From: an uncultured Blautia sp.
GTDB lineage: Bacteria > Bacillota > Clostridia > Lachnospirales > Lachnospiraceae
DNA length: 35,964 nucleotides
NCBI RefSeq assembly: GCF_934371575.1
Contig: NZ_CAKRNY010000038.1
Coordinates: forward strand, 1 to 35,964
Direction of reading: 5' to 3'
Shown: positions 24,939 through 34,726 of the stretch, piece by piece
Layout of the letters: each line of letters starts with the position of its first letter
Numbering within the stretch: position 1 is the stretch's first letter
Made by a program: the position numbers and the translations under genes
Notes under the pieces: generated by a model
The model's database searches: none
What the model was told of the DNA's origin: nothing
The model's input: only the letters and a program-made list of their open reading frames with translations

Positions 24939-25802
24939 ATGAAAAAATATGATGAATTGCTATTGAAAAAGGTGCAGAGGGTTGATCTGCAAATGGCAAA
25001 GTTTTTTGTTGAATATTGTAAAAAAAATGATTTGCTTTGCTATTTTTGTGGAGGCGGGTGTATTGGAACTGTTAGACATAAAGGGTTTATTCCATGGGAC
25101 GATGATTTAGACTTTTTTATGCCTCGTGAAAGTTATGAAAAGCTAAAGGTAATATGGAAAGATACAGAAGAATATGGACTGGTATTTCCAACGGAATTAT
25201 ATAATGATCATAATATGTTTGCAACACTTCGAGATAAAAATACTACCATGATAAAGCCGTATCAGGCAGACATAGATATGATTCATGGAATTTCTATAGA
25301 TATTTTTCCTTTGGATGCTTGCCCTCAAGGGATACATAGAAAAGTTCAGATATTTTGGGGATTGGTATACCAATTATTTTGTTCTCAAATTGTACCGGAG
25401 AATCATGGTGTAATAATTACAATCATTGGAAAAAGTTTATTGAGTATTTTTAAGAATCCTAAATTGAGATATGCAATTTGGAGAAAAGCTGAAAAAGAAA
25501 TGTCTAAATATGAAATAAAAGAATGCAAATATGTAACGGAAATATGTGCCGGTCCTAAATATATGAAAAATGAGTATCCAAAAGAACTATTTAGTGGAGC
25601 TATTTATAAGAAATTTGAAGATACTGAAATGCCTATTCCGATAGGATTTGACAAGTATTTAAAAATGGCATTTGGAAATTATATGGAGTTTCCGCCACTA
25701 GAAAAACGTGTGCCAGAGCATGATGCCGTTAAAATAGATGTAGATAGGTCATATAGAGATTATAAAGGCATTTTTTATTGTACAGAGAAGAATAAAAAAT
25801 AG
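24939..25802 (+). CDS. LicD-family phosphotransferase
   Basis: A 287-residue cytosolic LicD/fukutin-type nucleotidyl- or phospho-transferase. The core motif CIGTVRHKGFIPWDDDLD spans residues 41-58 with Asp54-56 and Asp58 as the metal-binding cluster, preceded by the Gly-rich loop FCGGGC. It later shows GISIDIFPLDACP. LicD proteins add phosphocholine or other phospho-alcohols to surface glycans from CDP-linked donors. With the CTP-using enzyme at 31012 and the TagF-like enzyme at 28795 it suggests a phosphate-decorated polymer. The donor cannot be named from sequence. Confidence 0.88.
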   Translation: MKKYDELLLKKVQRVDLQMAKFFVEYCKKNDLLCYFCGGGCIGTVRHKGFIPWDDDLDFFMPRESYEKLKVIWKDTEEYGLVFPTELYNDHNMFATLRDKNTTMIKPYQADIDMIHGISIDIFPLDACPQGIHRKVQIFWGLVYQLFCSQIVPENHGVIITIIGKSLLSIFKNPKLRYAIWRKAEKEMSKYEIKECKYVTEICAGPKYMKNEYPKELFSGAIYKKFEDTEMPIPIGFDKYLKMAFGNYMEFPPLEKRVPEHDAVKIDVDRSYRDYKGIFYCTEKNKK

Positions 25803-25818
25803 TATATGGGGGAGCTGT

Positions 25819-27255
25819 TTGTTGAAAGTTAGATCTTTATTTACTATGTTAGGTATAATTACAATGATTCTAATAGGTGCATTGAATGTATCTACCAATA
25901 GTTTATTTGTAATTATCTTGAGCTTATGGGCTATAATGTTTATTTATACGTTGGATAATATATCTAAAAATATAGTGATGTGTTCTTTTTTACTTTCATT
26001 TTTTGTCTTTTTACTTGGAAGAGAATTTATTTATGAATTTTTTGGAGGCGAAAGATTATATTCTTTTTTAGATGTAACAAATAATCAAACTTTTGTGATA
26101 ATTCTTATTTCATTGCTTGGTATTTTTGGAGGAAGTTATTATATAAAATCTTCTTTTAAATTTACGGAAAGAAAAGGAAGAAAAATAAAAAAGGTAGGTA
26201 AGGATGTTCCGGTAAATCGAGGTTATCAATTGGCTTGTAAACTTATGTTTTATGTTTGTTATTTTGCATCCCTGGTTTCGGTAGCCTATCAAATTATCTT
26301 TGTAAAAAATGTTGGATATTTGGCTTCATATACAAGTGAAGCAGGTGGATCAGGAGTACCGTCTGTTGTTGCATATGTTGCAAATTTTACACCGGTGATA
26401 TTAAGCATGTATTTGGCAACATGTCCCGATAAAATTAAGGTAATATTTCCAATGGCATTGTATGAACTATATGCTCTTTTAACTTTACTTACGGGGCAAA
26501 GATACCCATTTATTGGTATTAGCTTATACATTCTTACTTACTGGTTTTTGCGCGAAAGAAATGAGGGAGGATGGATAAAAAAGTGGTATTATATCGCAAT
26601 AATTGTTATGTTACCAATTTTGATGTTAGGAGTTACGGCATATGATTCAATAAGAGTAGGGGAGAAGATTGATTTTCATAATGTTGTTGATGGTTTTAGA
26701 GATTTCTTTGTAGATCAGGGCGGAAGCATAAATGTAATTAGACGTACTATTTATAATGCCAATCAATTGCGAGATATGCCGCTAGTTTCTTTTAGTAGTA
26801 CATATTCGACTGTGTGTGGAAACGTGATTGCTAGAAAATTATTTGGTATTACGGTGTATTCGGGCAATTCTGTGGAACATGCAATGTTGGGTCACTCTCT
26901 GGCTCATAGACTGTCTTATTATGCATATGGAAATGGCTATTTAGCTGGTAGGGGTACAGGAACTTCTTATATTGCTGAACTATTTCATGATTTTAGTTAC
27001 ATAGGAGTTTTTATTGGAAGTTTTGTTTATGGTGTCTTAATTGAAAAGATAAATAGAATAGATTTTAAAGCATATATAAAAAATGGATTTTTATTAGCTC
27101 TTTTATATTACATATATTTGTTGCCTCGAGGAAGTTTTGATGGCTTTGTGGGAGGCGTTTTCAATATATATTCTATCTTTTTGTGGTTTATTACATATGT
27201 TTTATCGAAATTGTTAGGTAGAAAGAATAAAGTACGATACGGTGTGAAAAAATGA
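25819..27255 (+). CDS. Wzy-like O-antigen/capsule repeat-unit polymerase
   Basis: A 478-residue integral membrane protein with a dozen or so hydrophobic segments, one large polar loop, and the motif GRGTGTSYIAELFHDFSYIG near the C-terminus typical of oligosaccharide-repeat polymerases. It joins flipped repeat units on the outer face of the membrane. It starts with TTG: two adjacent TTG codons (25819 and 25822) follow a GGGGGAG site, and the second has the better spacing. It overlaps the flippase gene by 4 nt. Confidence 0.85.
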   Translation: MLKVRSLFTMLGIITMILIGALNVSTNSLFVIILSLWAIMFIYTLDNISKNIVMCSFLLSFFVFLLGREFIYEFFGGERLYSFLDVTNNQTFVIILISLLGIFGGSYYIKSSFKFTERKGRKIKKVGKDVPVNRGYQLACKLMFYVCYFASLVSVAYQIIFVKNVGYLASYTSEAGGSGVPSVVAYVANFTPVILSMYLATCPDKIKVIFPMALYELYALLTLLTGQRYPFIGISLYILTYWFLRERNEGGWIKKWYYIAIIVMLPILMLGVTAYDSIRVGEKIDFHNVVDGFRDFFVDQGGSINVIRRTIYNANQLRDMPLVSFSSTYSTVCGNVIARKLFGITVYSGNSVEHAMLGHSLAHRLSYYAYGNGYLAGRGTGTSYIAELFHDFSYIGVFIGSFVYGVLIEKINRIDFKAYIKNGFLLALLYYIYLLPRGSFDGFVGGVFNIYSIFLWFITYVLSKLLGRKNKVRYGVKK

Positions 27256-28790
27256 GAACAAGATTAGCAATGAAAAATATAATTATAAGTTTACTATTAG
27301 AGATAGTAACCGCTTTATCGGGAATGATTTTACCTAGATTTTTTACGGTTGCTTATGGATCATCAGTAAATGGATTAGTTTCTTCAATTAGTCAATTTAT
27401 AACATATATGAGTCTAGTAGAAGCAGGAGTTAGTGCTGCTGGAATAGTTGAATTATATAGGCCTTTGGCAGATCATGATTTTCAATCAATTAATGGGATA
27501 CTATCGGCTGTAAAACAATTTTATTATAAGTCTGGTGCTATTTTCTTATTTTTGGATATTGCATTAATTATAGGGTATCCATATATAGTTAATAGTGAAA
27601 TCACTGACGTTAATTTTATTAGAGTAATGATTGTTATATTATCATTAAATGGAATAATTGATTATTTTTTTCTAGGTAAATATAGAGTTTTATTAATGGC
27701 AGATCAAAGGAATTATATTATTTCTTTAGCTCAAATATTAGGAACTTTAATTATAATGATCCTATCTATTGTATTAATTGAAGTTAATGCTAATCCTTTA
27801 ATTGTAAAAGCTACGGTACCAATTGTATATATTTTTAGAACTGTATTTGTTTCTATTTATGCACATCATCATTATAGATATTTAGATTTTTCAGTAGCAG
27901 CAAATAAAAATGCGTTTAAACAAAAATCTTCAGCTCTTGTACATCAAATTGTTGGAATGATTTGCAATAATACAGATGTAGTATTGCTAACAGTTATGAT
28001 TCCAGTGAATGCATTGGTTCAAGTTAGTGTTTATACAATATATAGTTATGTTTCATACGCTATTACTAGTCTTTTCAATTCAATATCAACAGGAATAAGG
28101 GCATCATTTGGACAAGTTTTAGCTGAAGGTGACAATGAAACACTTGAAAAATCATACAGTTTATTTGAATATGGGTATTACATTTTGCTATTTTCTATAT
28201 ACACATGTATGGCTATTTTGATGTATCCTTTCATTTCATTATATTGTGAGAAATTTGCTGATTCATATAATTATATAAGTTGGAAACTTGTCATTATATT
28301 TTCGATGTGCGGACTTATTCAAAATTTGCGAATTCCAGGAAGTACAGTTCAGGTTGCAGCAGGTCATTTTAAACAAACACAAAATGCGGCTATTTTAGAG
28401 GCTACAATTAATTTGGTAATATCGATTTGTTTAGTAAAAAAATGGGGGATTTTTGGAGTTTTAGTTGGAACTTGTGCTTCATATTTATATAGAACAATAT
28501 ATATATTAATATATCATGAAAAGTATTTTTGTCCAGGTACAATAAAAAAGACATTGAGTAGAATTTTTAGATCTTGTTTAGGATCGGGAATTGTGATTAT
28601 ATTATTTGCGAATTATGTAAATCATTATATTTCAAATTGGATAAGCTGGATAGTTGCAGCTATCATTATATGTTTATTATCTGTTTTGGTGGTGTGTACT
28701 ATTAATGCTTTGTTTGAACCAGATATATTTAGTAGATTACTTAAAAGATGTCTAAAAACAGTTAAATCGTCAAAAGAAAAAAGGAAATAA
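27252..28790 (+). CDS. Wzx-like polysaccharide flippase
   Basis: A 512-residue membrane protein of the polysaccharide transporter (MOP/Wzx) type with about 12-14 helices. It begins MRTRLAMKNIIISLLLEI and has LPRFFTVAYGSSVNGLVSSI in the first two helices, as is usual for Gram-positive Wzx. It moves lipid-linked repeat units across the membrane for the neighbouring polymerase. It is translationally coupled to the polymerase gene and 4 nt from the next gene. Confidence 0.88.
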   Translation: MRTRLAMKNIIISLLLEIVTALSGMILPRFFTVAYGSSVNGLVSSISQFITYMSLVEAGVSAAGIVELYRPLADHDFQSINGILSAVKQFYYKSGAIFLFLDIALIIGYPYIVNSEITDVNFIRVMIVILSLNGIIDYFFLGKYRVLLMADQRNYIISLAQILGTLIIMILSIVLIEVNANPLIVKATVPIVYIFRTVFVSIYAHHHYRYLDFSVAANKNAFKQKSSALVHQIVGMICNNTDVVLLTVMIPVNALVQVSVYTIYSYVSYAITSLFNSISTGIRASFGQVLAEGDNETLEKSYSLFEYGYYILLFSIYTCMAILMYPFISLYCEKFADSYNYISWKLVIIFSMCGLIQNLRIPGSTVQVAAGHFKQTQNAAILEATINLVISICLVKKWGIFGVLVGTCASYLYRTIYILIYHEKYFCPGTIKKTLSRIFRSCLGSGIVIILFANYVNHYISNWISWIVAAIIICLLSVLVVCTINALFEPDIFSRLLKRCLKTVKSSKEKRK

Positions 28791-28794
28791 AATA

Positions 28795-29967
28795 ATGAGG
28801 GAATGGACAAATATATTTGTTAGAAAATTAGTAAGATTATTATTACATATATTTTATATTTTTCCTATTAAGAAAAATAGAGTTATGTTTGAAAGCTATG
28901 GAGGCATTTCATATAGTTGTAATCCTAAATATTTATGTGAATATATAAATAGATATTATAGTGGAAAGTTTGAATTAATTTGGGTTTTTAAAGATCCCAA
29001 AAAATATGAGAATATTGAATACATACGTGGAGTTAAATTGCATTCATTTAAATTTTTTATCTATAGATTTACATCGAAATTTATCGTATGTAATAAGACT
29101 GATGAGGTATATTTACCAAAACGAAAAAAGCAGGTTGTAATAAATACGTGGCATGCAGGAGGGGCATATAAAAGAGTTGGATTGTCTTACGAGAAAACGT
29201 ATAGTAAAGCAACTGAATGGCAAGATTATATTGTTAGAGAAGAAACAAGTATATATATATCAAGTTCTAAAGCATTTACAAAATATAATATTAAAGAGGC
29301 ATATAAATATGAAGGTGAGATTTTAAATTCAGGAATGCCTAGAAATGACGTATATTTTGATGCTGCTTATGTTAAGCAATTAAGAAAAAAGATTGATAGT
29401 ATTTACAATACTCAAAATAAAATTATAGTTTTGTATGCACCGACATTTAGAGGTGATTATGAAAATAATGAGAAAATTACATTTTCTTTGCCGGTAGATC
29501 AGATGATTTTTATATTAGAAAGAAAATATAATAAGCCAGTTATAATATTAAATCGATCGCATTATAACGATAAAAACGCTTTAAATATTAAAAGTAAGTA
29601 TATAGATAAATTAATTAATGTTAATGATTTTGATGATATGCAAGAATTGTTGGCAGCGGCAGATATATTAGTGACAGATTATTCGTCAAGTATGTGGGAC
29701 TTTGCTTTGTTAAGTCGTCCCTGTTTTTTGTATATTCCAGATGTGCAAGAGTATTGTGATGATAGAGGAACTTATACGCCTATAAATTCTTGGCCTGGAA
29801 TTATATGTAAGAGTGAAAAAGAATTAATTGATAGATTAGAAACAATAGTTGAATCAGAAGTAATTGAAAAAGCTAGAAAGCATTTGCATGATTTGGGTTC
29901 TTTTGAAAATGGAACTGCTTCAAAAACTATTGTAAACCGAATGATTTCTATTATGAATGAAGAATAA
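28795..29967 (+). CDS. CDP-polyol (glycerol/ribitol) phosphotransferase, TagB/TagF-like
   Basis: A 390-residue peripheral enzyme of the CDP-glycerol glycerophosphotransferase family, which transfers glycerol-phosphate or ribitol-phosphate to a growing polymer. Conserved elements are NTWHAGGAYKRVG with His120, LYAPTFRGD, a second His in ILNRSHYN, and the donor-site motif VTDYSSSMWDFALL. It lacks the N-terminal glycosyltransferase half found in some large TagF proteins. One copy, together with LicD, suggests that single phospho-polyol groups rather than long teichoic chains are added, but this is inference. Confidence 0.9.
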   Translation: MREWTNIFVRKLVRLLLHIFYIFPIKKNRVMFESYGGISYSCNPKYLCEYINRYYSGKFELIWVFKDPKKYENIEYIRGVKLHSFKFFIYRFTSKFIVCNKTDEVYLPKRKKQVVINTWHAGGAYKRVGLSYEKTYSKATEWQDYIVREETSIYISSSKAFTKYNIKEAYKYEGEILNSGMPRNDVYFDAAYVKQLRKKIDSIYNTQNKIIVLYAPTFRGDYENNEKITFSLPVDQMIFILERKYNKPVIILNRSHYNDKNALNIKSKYIDKLINVNDFDDMQELLAAADILVTDYSSSMWDFALLSRPCFLYIPDVQEYCDDRGTYTPINSWPGIICKSEKELIDRLETIVESEVIEKARKHLHDLGSFENGTASKTIVNRMISIMNEE

Positions 29968-30016
29968 AAATTTTAGTGATTGGATTATTGATTTTGCGAA
30001 AAGGAGTGAAATTCTT

Positions 30017-31015
30017 ATGGAATCTAAAGTAACCATAGTTATTCCTGTGTATAATGTTGAGAATTATATGGATAAATGTATTCAGTCGGTCTTGTCGCAA
30101 ACGTTGAGGGAAATTGAGGTGATTTTAGTTGATGACGGTTCTACCGATTCAAGTGGAAAAAAGTGTGATCAATATATTGAAATTGATGATAGAATTCGTG
30201 TAATTCATCAAAAAAATCAGGGGTTAAGTGCGGCACGAAATACTGGAATTGATGCTGCTGCCTCAAAATATATAGGCTTTGTAGATAGTGATGATTATAT
30301 TAAAGAAACAATGTTTGAGGTTTTATATAATTCTATAGTTAAATTTGACGCGGATGTTGCAATATGTGGTATGTATGATTGTTATGCTGATAGAATTTCA
30401 TCTGCATACAAACATACTGAAGGTCAACTTGTAACGGACGGAAAAGATGCTATTAAGTATGCAATGGAAGGTTCGTATACTGGCCTTTGTGCTGTAACAA
30501 AATTATACAAAAAAGATAATTTAATGAAAAATTATTTTAAAGTAGGAAAAACATTTGAAGATGCTCATTTTACGATTCCATATTTATGTGATGTAAAAAA
30601 GGCTGTTTTTGAATTAGAGCCTCAATATTATTATGTTCACAGAGAAGATTCAATTACCACGAAACCTTTTCAAAAAAGTGATTTAAGTATAATTGAAGCG
30701 TATACCAATAATCGAAATATTATAAATGATAAATTTCCCTCTTTAAAGGAGTGTGCAGATTTTAGATATTATTGGAGCCATTTTTATGTATTAGATAAAA
30801 TAATGAAATCAAATACGGAGAATGTTGACAAAATAAAAGAAAAAATAATTACTGAATTGAAAAAAAACTATATGAATATTATAAAGAATTCATATATTGG
30901 AAAAGGTAGAAAAATTGCTATGACAGGATTAATGCTCGATGAGAATATATATAAGGCATTAATGCTTAAATATTCAAAGACGAAGAAAAAATTATTTAAG
31001 GAGAGTACAAAATGA
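30017..31015 (+). CDS. Family 2 glycosyltransferase (EpsJ-like)
   Basis: A 332-residue cytosolic GT-A glycosyltransferase. It has VTIVIPVYNVENYMDKCI at the start, VDDGSTD (Asp39/Asp40), NQGLSAARNTGID and the metal-binding DSDD (90-93). AAGGAG about 10 nt before the ATG at 30017 supports this start. An in-frame ATG 60 nt earlier overlaps the upstream gene and has no ribosome site. It overlaps the cytidylyltransferase gene by 4 nt. Confidence 0.9.
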   Translation: MESKVTIVIPVYNVENYMDKCIQSVLSQTLREIEVILVDDGSTDSSGKKCDQYIEIDDRIRVIHQKNQGLSAARNTGIDAAASKYIGFVDSDDYIKETMFEVLYNSIVKFDADVAICGMYDCYADRISSAYKHTEGQLVTDGKDAIKYAMEGSYTGLCAVTKLYKKDNLMKNYFKVGKTFEDAHFTIPYLCDVKKAVFELEPQYYYVHREDSITTKPFQKSDLSIIEAYTNNRNIINDKFPSLKECADFRYYWSHFYVLDKIMKSNTENVDKIKEKIITELKKNYMNIIKNSYIGKGRKIAMTGLMLDENIYKALMLKYSKTKKKLFKESTK

Positions 31016-31737
31016 GTAATATTGCAATTATTATAGCAGGTGGTTCAGGAAGTAGAATGGGGCAAGATATTCCGAAGCAGTTTATTAATGTATATGATAA
31101 ACCAATACTTATTTATACATTGGAATCTTTTCAGAGGCATCCACAAGTTGATGCTATTGAAGTTGTTTGCATAGATGGATGGCATGACATATTGTGGGCT
31201 TATGCTAAGCAGTTTAATATTAATAAATTAAAATGGATTATATCGGGGGGAAAGACAGGACAAGAATCCATTAGGAATGGAGTGTTTTTTCTTGAGGGGA
31301 AAGCGAAGTCTGATGATAACATTATAATTCATGATGGTATCCGTCCATTGGTAGAGTCTTCTGTATTAACAGATGTAATTTGTAAATGTGAAAAATATGG
31401 AAATGCAGTGACATCAATGCCGTATAATGAGCAAATTTTTGTTGTTAGTGCTGAGGATGAGACAACGACAACAAAATTCATTCCACGTGAAACCCTTCGA
31501 CGAGTATCAACGCCTCAAGCGTACAAATTTGATTTGGTTGATAAAAAATATCACGAGGCATATGAAAGAGAAATCGGAATATATGGTTCACATTATACCA
31601 ATACAATGATGGTTGAATTAGGTGTAACATTGCATTTTGCAGCAGGATCTGACAAAAATATTAAGTTGACTACAAAAGATGACCTTGAAATGTTTAAAGC
31701 TTATTTAAAAACAGATAAGGATACATGGTTAAAGTAA
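31012..31737 (+). CDS. IspD/TarI-family cytidylyltransferase
   Basis: A 241-residue enzyme that joins CTP to a polyol phosphate, releasing pyrophosphate. The nucleotide-binding loop AGGSGSRMG (9-17) and PKQF with Lys22 are intact, followed by SGGKTGQESIRNGV, IIHDGIRPLV and RVSTPQAYKF. The same fold serves IspD (isoprenoid methylerythritol phosphate) and TarI (ribitol 5-phosphate). The operon setting between a glycosyltransferase, a TagF-like enzyme and LicD favours a CDP-polyol for the surface polymer. The usual TarJ alcohol dehydrogenase is absent. Confidence 0.85.
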   Translation: MSNIAIIIAGGSGSRMGQDIPKQFINVYDKPILIYTLESFQRHPQVDAIEVVCIDGWHDILWAYAKQFNINKLKWIISGGKTGQESIRNGVFFLEGKAKSDDNIIIHDGIRPLVESSVLTDVICKCEKYGNAVTSMPYNEQIFVVSAEDETTTTKFIPRETLRRVSTPQAYKFDLVDKKYHEAYEREIGIYGSHYTNTMMVELGVTLHFAAGSDKNIKLTTKDDLEMFKAYLKTDKDTWLK

Positions 31738-31754
31738 AAGTGAGGAATGAAGGT

Positions 31755-32750
31755 ATGAATTTAGAGTTTCAGGATATTGAAAGGGTAGCGGAATTACCAT
31801 ATAGATGGGATGAATTAAAGAACAAAACAGTTATGATTTCTGGTGGAACTGGTTTTATTGGATCGTTTATTACAAATATTATTATGTATCGAAATGATAA
31901 ATACGGAATGAATACGAAAGTAATAACTTTATCCCGTAGAGGTGGTGAATCATATGCGAGTGTAGAAGGTTTAAAGATTGATATTGTAAATCCGATTCAT
32001 TATAACGGAAATGTTGATTATATTTTGCACCTTGCTTCGAATACACATCCAAAGCAATATGGAGAAGATCCAGTAGGAACCATTACAACTAATGTCTGGG
32101 GATGTAATAATCTATTAAAATTAGCCAAAGATAAAAATGCAAAATTTTTATTAGCTTCAAGTGTTGAAATATATGGACAAGGAACAGAGCTTCCAATGAA
32201 TGAAAATTACTGTGGATATATTAATTGTAATACTGCTCGTAGTGGATATAATGAAGCAAAAAGAACATGTGAATCTTTATGCCAAAGTTTTAAACAACAA
32301 TATGGTGTTAAAATTGCAATTGCAAGATTAGCCAGAGTATTCGGTGCTGATAAGAAACGTGATACAAAGGCAATGGCTCAATTTATGGATAAAGCGATTG
32401 CAGAAGAAGATATTATCCTTAAGAGTAAAGGGAATCAACGTTTTTCATACTGTTATATTGCTGATGCTGCAAGTGGAATATTAAAAATTTTATTAGAAGG
32501 AATAGATGGAGAAGCATACAATATTTCAGATGAGGATGAAGGTATAACTTTAGGGGGATATGCAGAATATATAGCAGGTCTTGCTAAGAAAAAAGTTATT
32601 TATCAGATTGAAGAAGATATGGCTGCATCAAAAGCGTCGTATGCTTTGCTTGATACAGCGAAATTGAAAGCTATAGGTTGGAAACCATTATATACTGTGC
32701 AAGAGGGGTTAGAAAGAACCTATAATATAAAAAAGGCTCTTCGCTGCTGA
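31755..32750 (+). CDS. Extended SDR, NAD-dependent epimerase/dehydratase family
   Basis: A 331-residue NAD(P)-dependent extended short-chain dehydrogenase. Visible are the Rossmann loop SGGTGFIGS (29-37), the HLASNTHP strand, LLASSVEIYG with Ser135/136 and the catalytic Tyr165-x3-Lys169 in SGYNEAKR. The C-terminal part resembles sugar-nucleotide decarboxylases and 4,6-dehydratases. It follows the cytidylyltransferase directly and may act on the same CDP-linked intermediate or on a nucleotide sugar. The ATG at 31755 is preceded by GAGG/AAGG; the ATG at 31725 would overlap the previous gene. Last gene of the AT-rich block. Confidence 0.82.
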   Translation: MNLEFQDIERVAELPYRWDELKNKTVMISGGTGFIGSFITNIIMYRNDKYGMNTKVITLSRRGGESYASVEGLKIDIVNPIHYNGNVDYILHLASNTHPKQYGEDPVGTITTNVWGCNNLLKLAKDKNAKFLLASSVEIYGQGTELPMNENYCGYINCNTARSGYNEAKRTCESLCQSFKQQYGVKIAIARLARVFGADKKRDTKAMAQFMDKAIAEEDIILKSKGNQRFSYCYIADAASGILKILLEGIDGEAYNISDEDEGITLGGYAEYIAGLAKKKVIYQIEEDMAASKASYALLDTAKLKAIGWKPLYTVQEGLERTYNIKKALRC

Positions 32751-32806
32751 AATAATGATAACTACTGTTTTGCGGTTAATGTGAATTCAAGGAGAGAACA
32801 AATTTT

Positions 32807-34645
32807 ATGTGCGGAATCGTATCCTACACCGGCCATTCCCAGGCAGCGCCCATCCTTCTGGATGGTTTATCGAAACTGGAATACCGCGGCTATGACTCAG
32901 CCGGTCTTGCCGTTCGTGACGGTGAGAACAAAACAAGAGTTGTAAAGGCGAAGGGTCGTCTGAAAGCTTTATCAGAGAAAACCGATCATGGTCATGCCCT
33001 GGCTGGTACCTGTGGTATCGGTCACACCCGTTGGGCCACCCACGGGGAACCTTCTGAGACAAATGCCCATCCACATACTTCAGATGATGGAAATGTGGTG
33101 GGTGTTCACAATGGTATCATTGAGAATTACCAGGAACTGAAGAATAAGCTTCTTCGCAAGGGCTATGAGTTCTATTCTTCTACAGATACCGAAGTGGCAG
33201 TGAAGCTCATCGATTACTATTACAAGAAATACGAGCATACTCCGGTGGATGCCATCAACCATGCCATGGTCCGTATCCGCGGTTCCTATGCCCTGGCGAT
33301 CATGTTCCAGGATTATCCCGGGGAGATTTATGTTGCCCGCAAGGACAGTCCTATGATCATCGGCGTGGAGAACGGAGACTGCTATGTGGCTTCTGATGTT
33401 CCGGCGATTCTGAAATATACCCGCAATGTTTATTACATCGGAAATCTGGAGATGGCACGTCTGGCAAATGGAACAGTTACCTTTTATAATCTGGACGGAG
33501 ATGAGATTGAGAAAAAGCCAACGCAGATCAAATGGGATGCAGAAGCAGCTGAAAAAGCAGGCTACGAGCATTTCATGCTGAAGGAAATCCATGAGCAGCC
33601 AAAAGCCGTTCAGGATACGTTGAATTCCGTATTAAAGGATGGGGCTATCGACCTGTCTTCTGTGGGACTTACTGAGGAAGAGCTTCAGTCTTTTTCCCAG
33701 GTATATATTGTGGCATGTGGTTCCGCCTATCATGTAGGTGTGGCATGCCAGTATGTGCTGGAGAATCTGGCGCAGCTGCCGGTACGTGTGGATCTGGCAT
33801 CTGAATTCCGTTACCGAAACATGCCTCTGGATTCCAACGGTCTGGTGATCGTGATCAGCCAGTCCGGCGAGACTGCAGACAGCCTTGCAGCCCTTCGTCT
33901 TGCAAAAAAGAAGGGGCTGAAAACCCTTGGAATTGTCAATGTGGTGGGAAGCTCCATTGCCCGGGAGGCAGATAATGTATTTTATACCCTTGCTGGTCCG
34001 GAGATTGCAGTTGCCACAACGAAAGCCTACAGCACCCAGCTGATCGCCGGCTATTGCCTTGCCGTTCAGTTTGCGTTGGTGCGCGGATGTATTTCCCAGG
34101 GGCGTTATCAGGATCTTATCTCCCAGCTTCAGTGTCTTCCTGAGCAAATCCAGAAGATTCTGGATGACAAGGAACGGATTCAGTGGTTTGCTGCCAAACA
34201 GGCCAATGCCAGGGATGTGTTTTTCATCGGACGTGGACTTGATTATGCCATCAGCCTGGAAGGCAGCCTAAAAATGAAAGAGATCAGTTACATCCATTCT
34301 GAGGCTTATGCTGCAGGAGAGTTGAAGCATGGCACCATCAGTCTCATTGAGGACGGTACTCTTGTGATTGGCGTGCTCACCCAGTCTGAGCTTTATGAGA
34401 AAACCATTTCCAATATGGTAGAGTGCAAAAGCCGCGGAGCTTATCTCATGGGGCTGACTACCTATGGAAATTATAATATTGAAGATACTGCTTCCTTTAC
34501 CGTTTATGTTCCAAAGACAGAGGAGTGCTTTGCCACAAGCCTTGCGGTGATTCCGTTACAGCTTATGGGATATTACGTCAGCGTGGCAAAGGGACTTGAC
34601 GTGGACAAGCCAAGAAATCTGGCAAAGAGCGTTACGGTAGAGTAA
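32807..34645 (+). CDS. glmS: Glutamine-fructose-6-phosphate aminotransferase (isomerizing)
   Basis: A 612-residue full-length GlmS. It makes glucosamine-6-phosphate from fructose-6-phosphate and glutamine, the entry to UDP-GlcNAc. The N-terminal glutaminase begins MCGIVSYTGH with the nucleophile Cys2, and has LEYRGYDSAG and TRWATHGEPS. Two SIS domains follow (VISQSGETADSLAALRLAKK, FIGRGLDYAISLEGSLK), and the end, DKPRNLAKSVTVE, is canonical. AAGGAG precedes the ATG. Only 56 nt separate it from the preceding operon, too little for a glmS ribozyme. Its base composition returns to that of the core genes. Confidence 0.97.
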   Translation: MCGIVSYTGHSQAAPILLDGLSKLEYRGYDSAGLAVRDGENKTRVVKAKGRLKALSEKTDHGHALAGTCGIGHTRWATHGEPSETNAHPHTSDDGNVVGVHNGIIENYQELKNKLLRKGYEFYSSTDTEVAVKLIDYYYKKYEHTPVDAINHAMVRIRGSYALAIMFQDYPGEIYVARKDSPMIIGVENGDCYVASDVPAILKYTRNVYYIGNLEMARLANGTVTFYNLDGDEIEKKPTQIKWDAEAAEKAGYEHFMLKEIHEQPKAVQDTLNSVLKDGAIDLSSVGLTEEELQSFSQVYIVACGSAYHVGVACQYVLENLAQLPVRVDLASEFRYRNMPLDSNGLVIVISQSGETADSLAALRLAKKKGLKTLGIVNVVGSSIAREADNVFYTLAGPEIAVATTKAYSTQLIAGYCLAVQFALVRGCISQGRYQDLISQLQCLPEQIQKILDDKERIQWFAAKQANARDVFFIGRGLDYAISLEGSLKMKEISYIHSEAYAAGELKHGTISLIEDGTLVIGVLTQSELYEKTISNMVECKSRGAYLMGLTTYGNYNIEDTASFTVYVPKTEECFATSLAVIPLQLMGYYVSVAKGLDVDKPRNLAKSVTVE

Positions 34646-34726
34646 ATTTGCAGCTGGCTTATGGATGTGGTGAGCAGAAACGGCAGATGTTTTTCGGGGG
34701 AAAAACAACAGGATGAGGTTATAAAA

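Noticed and set aside
32751..32806. glmS ribozyme in the leader
   Set aside because: The 56-nt gap is too short and no core motif is visible.
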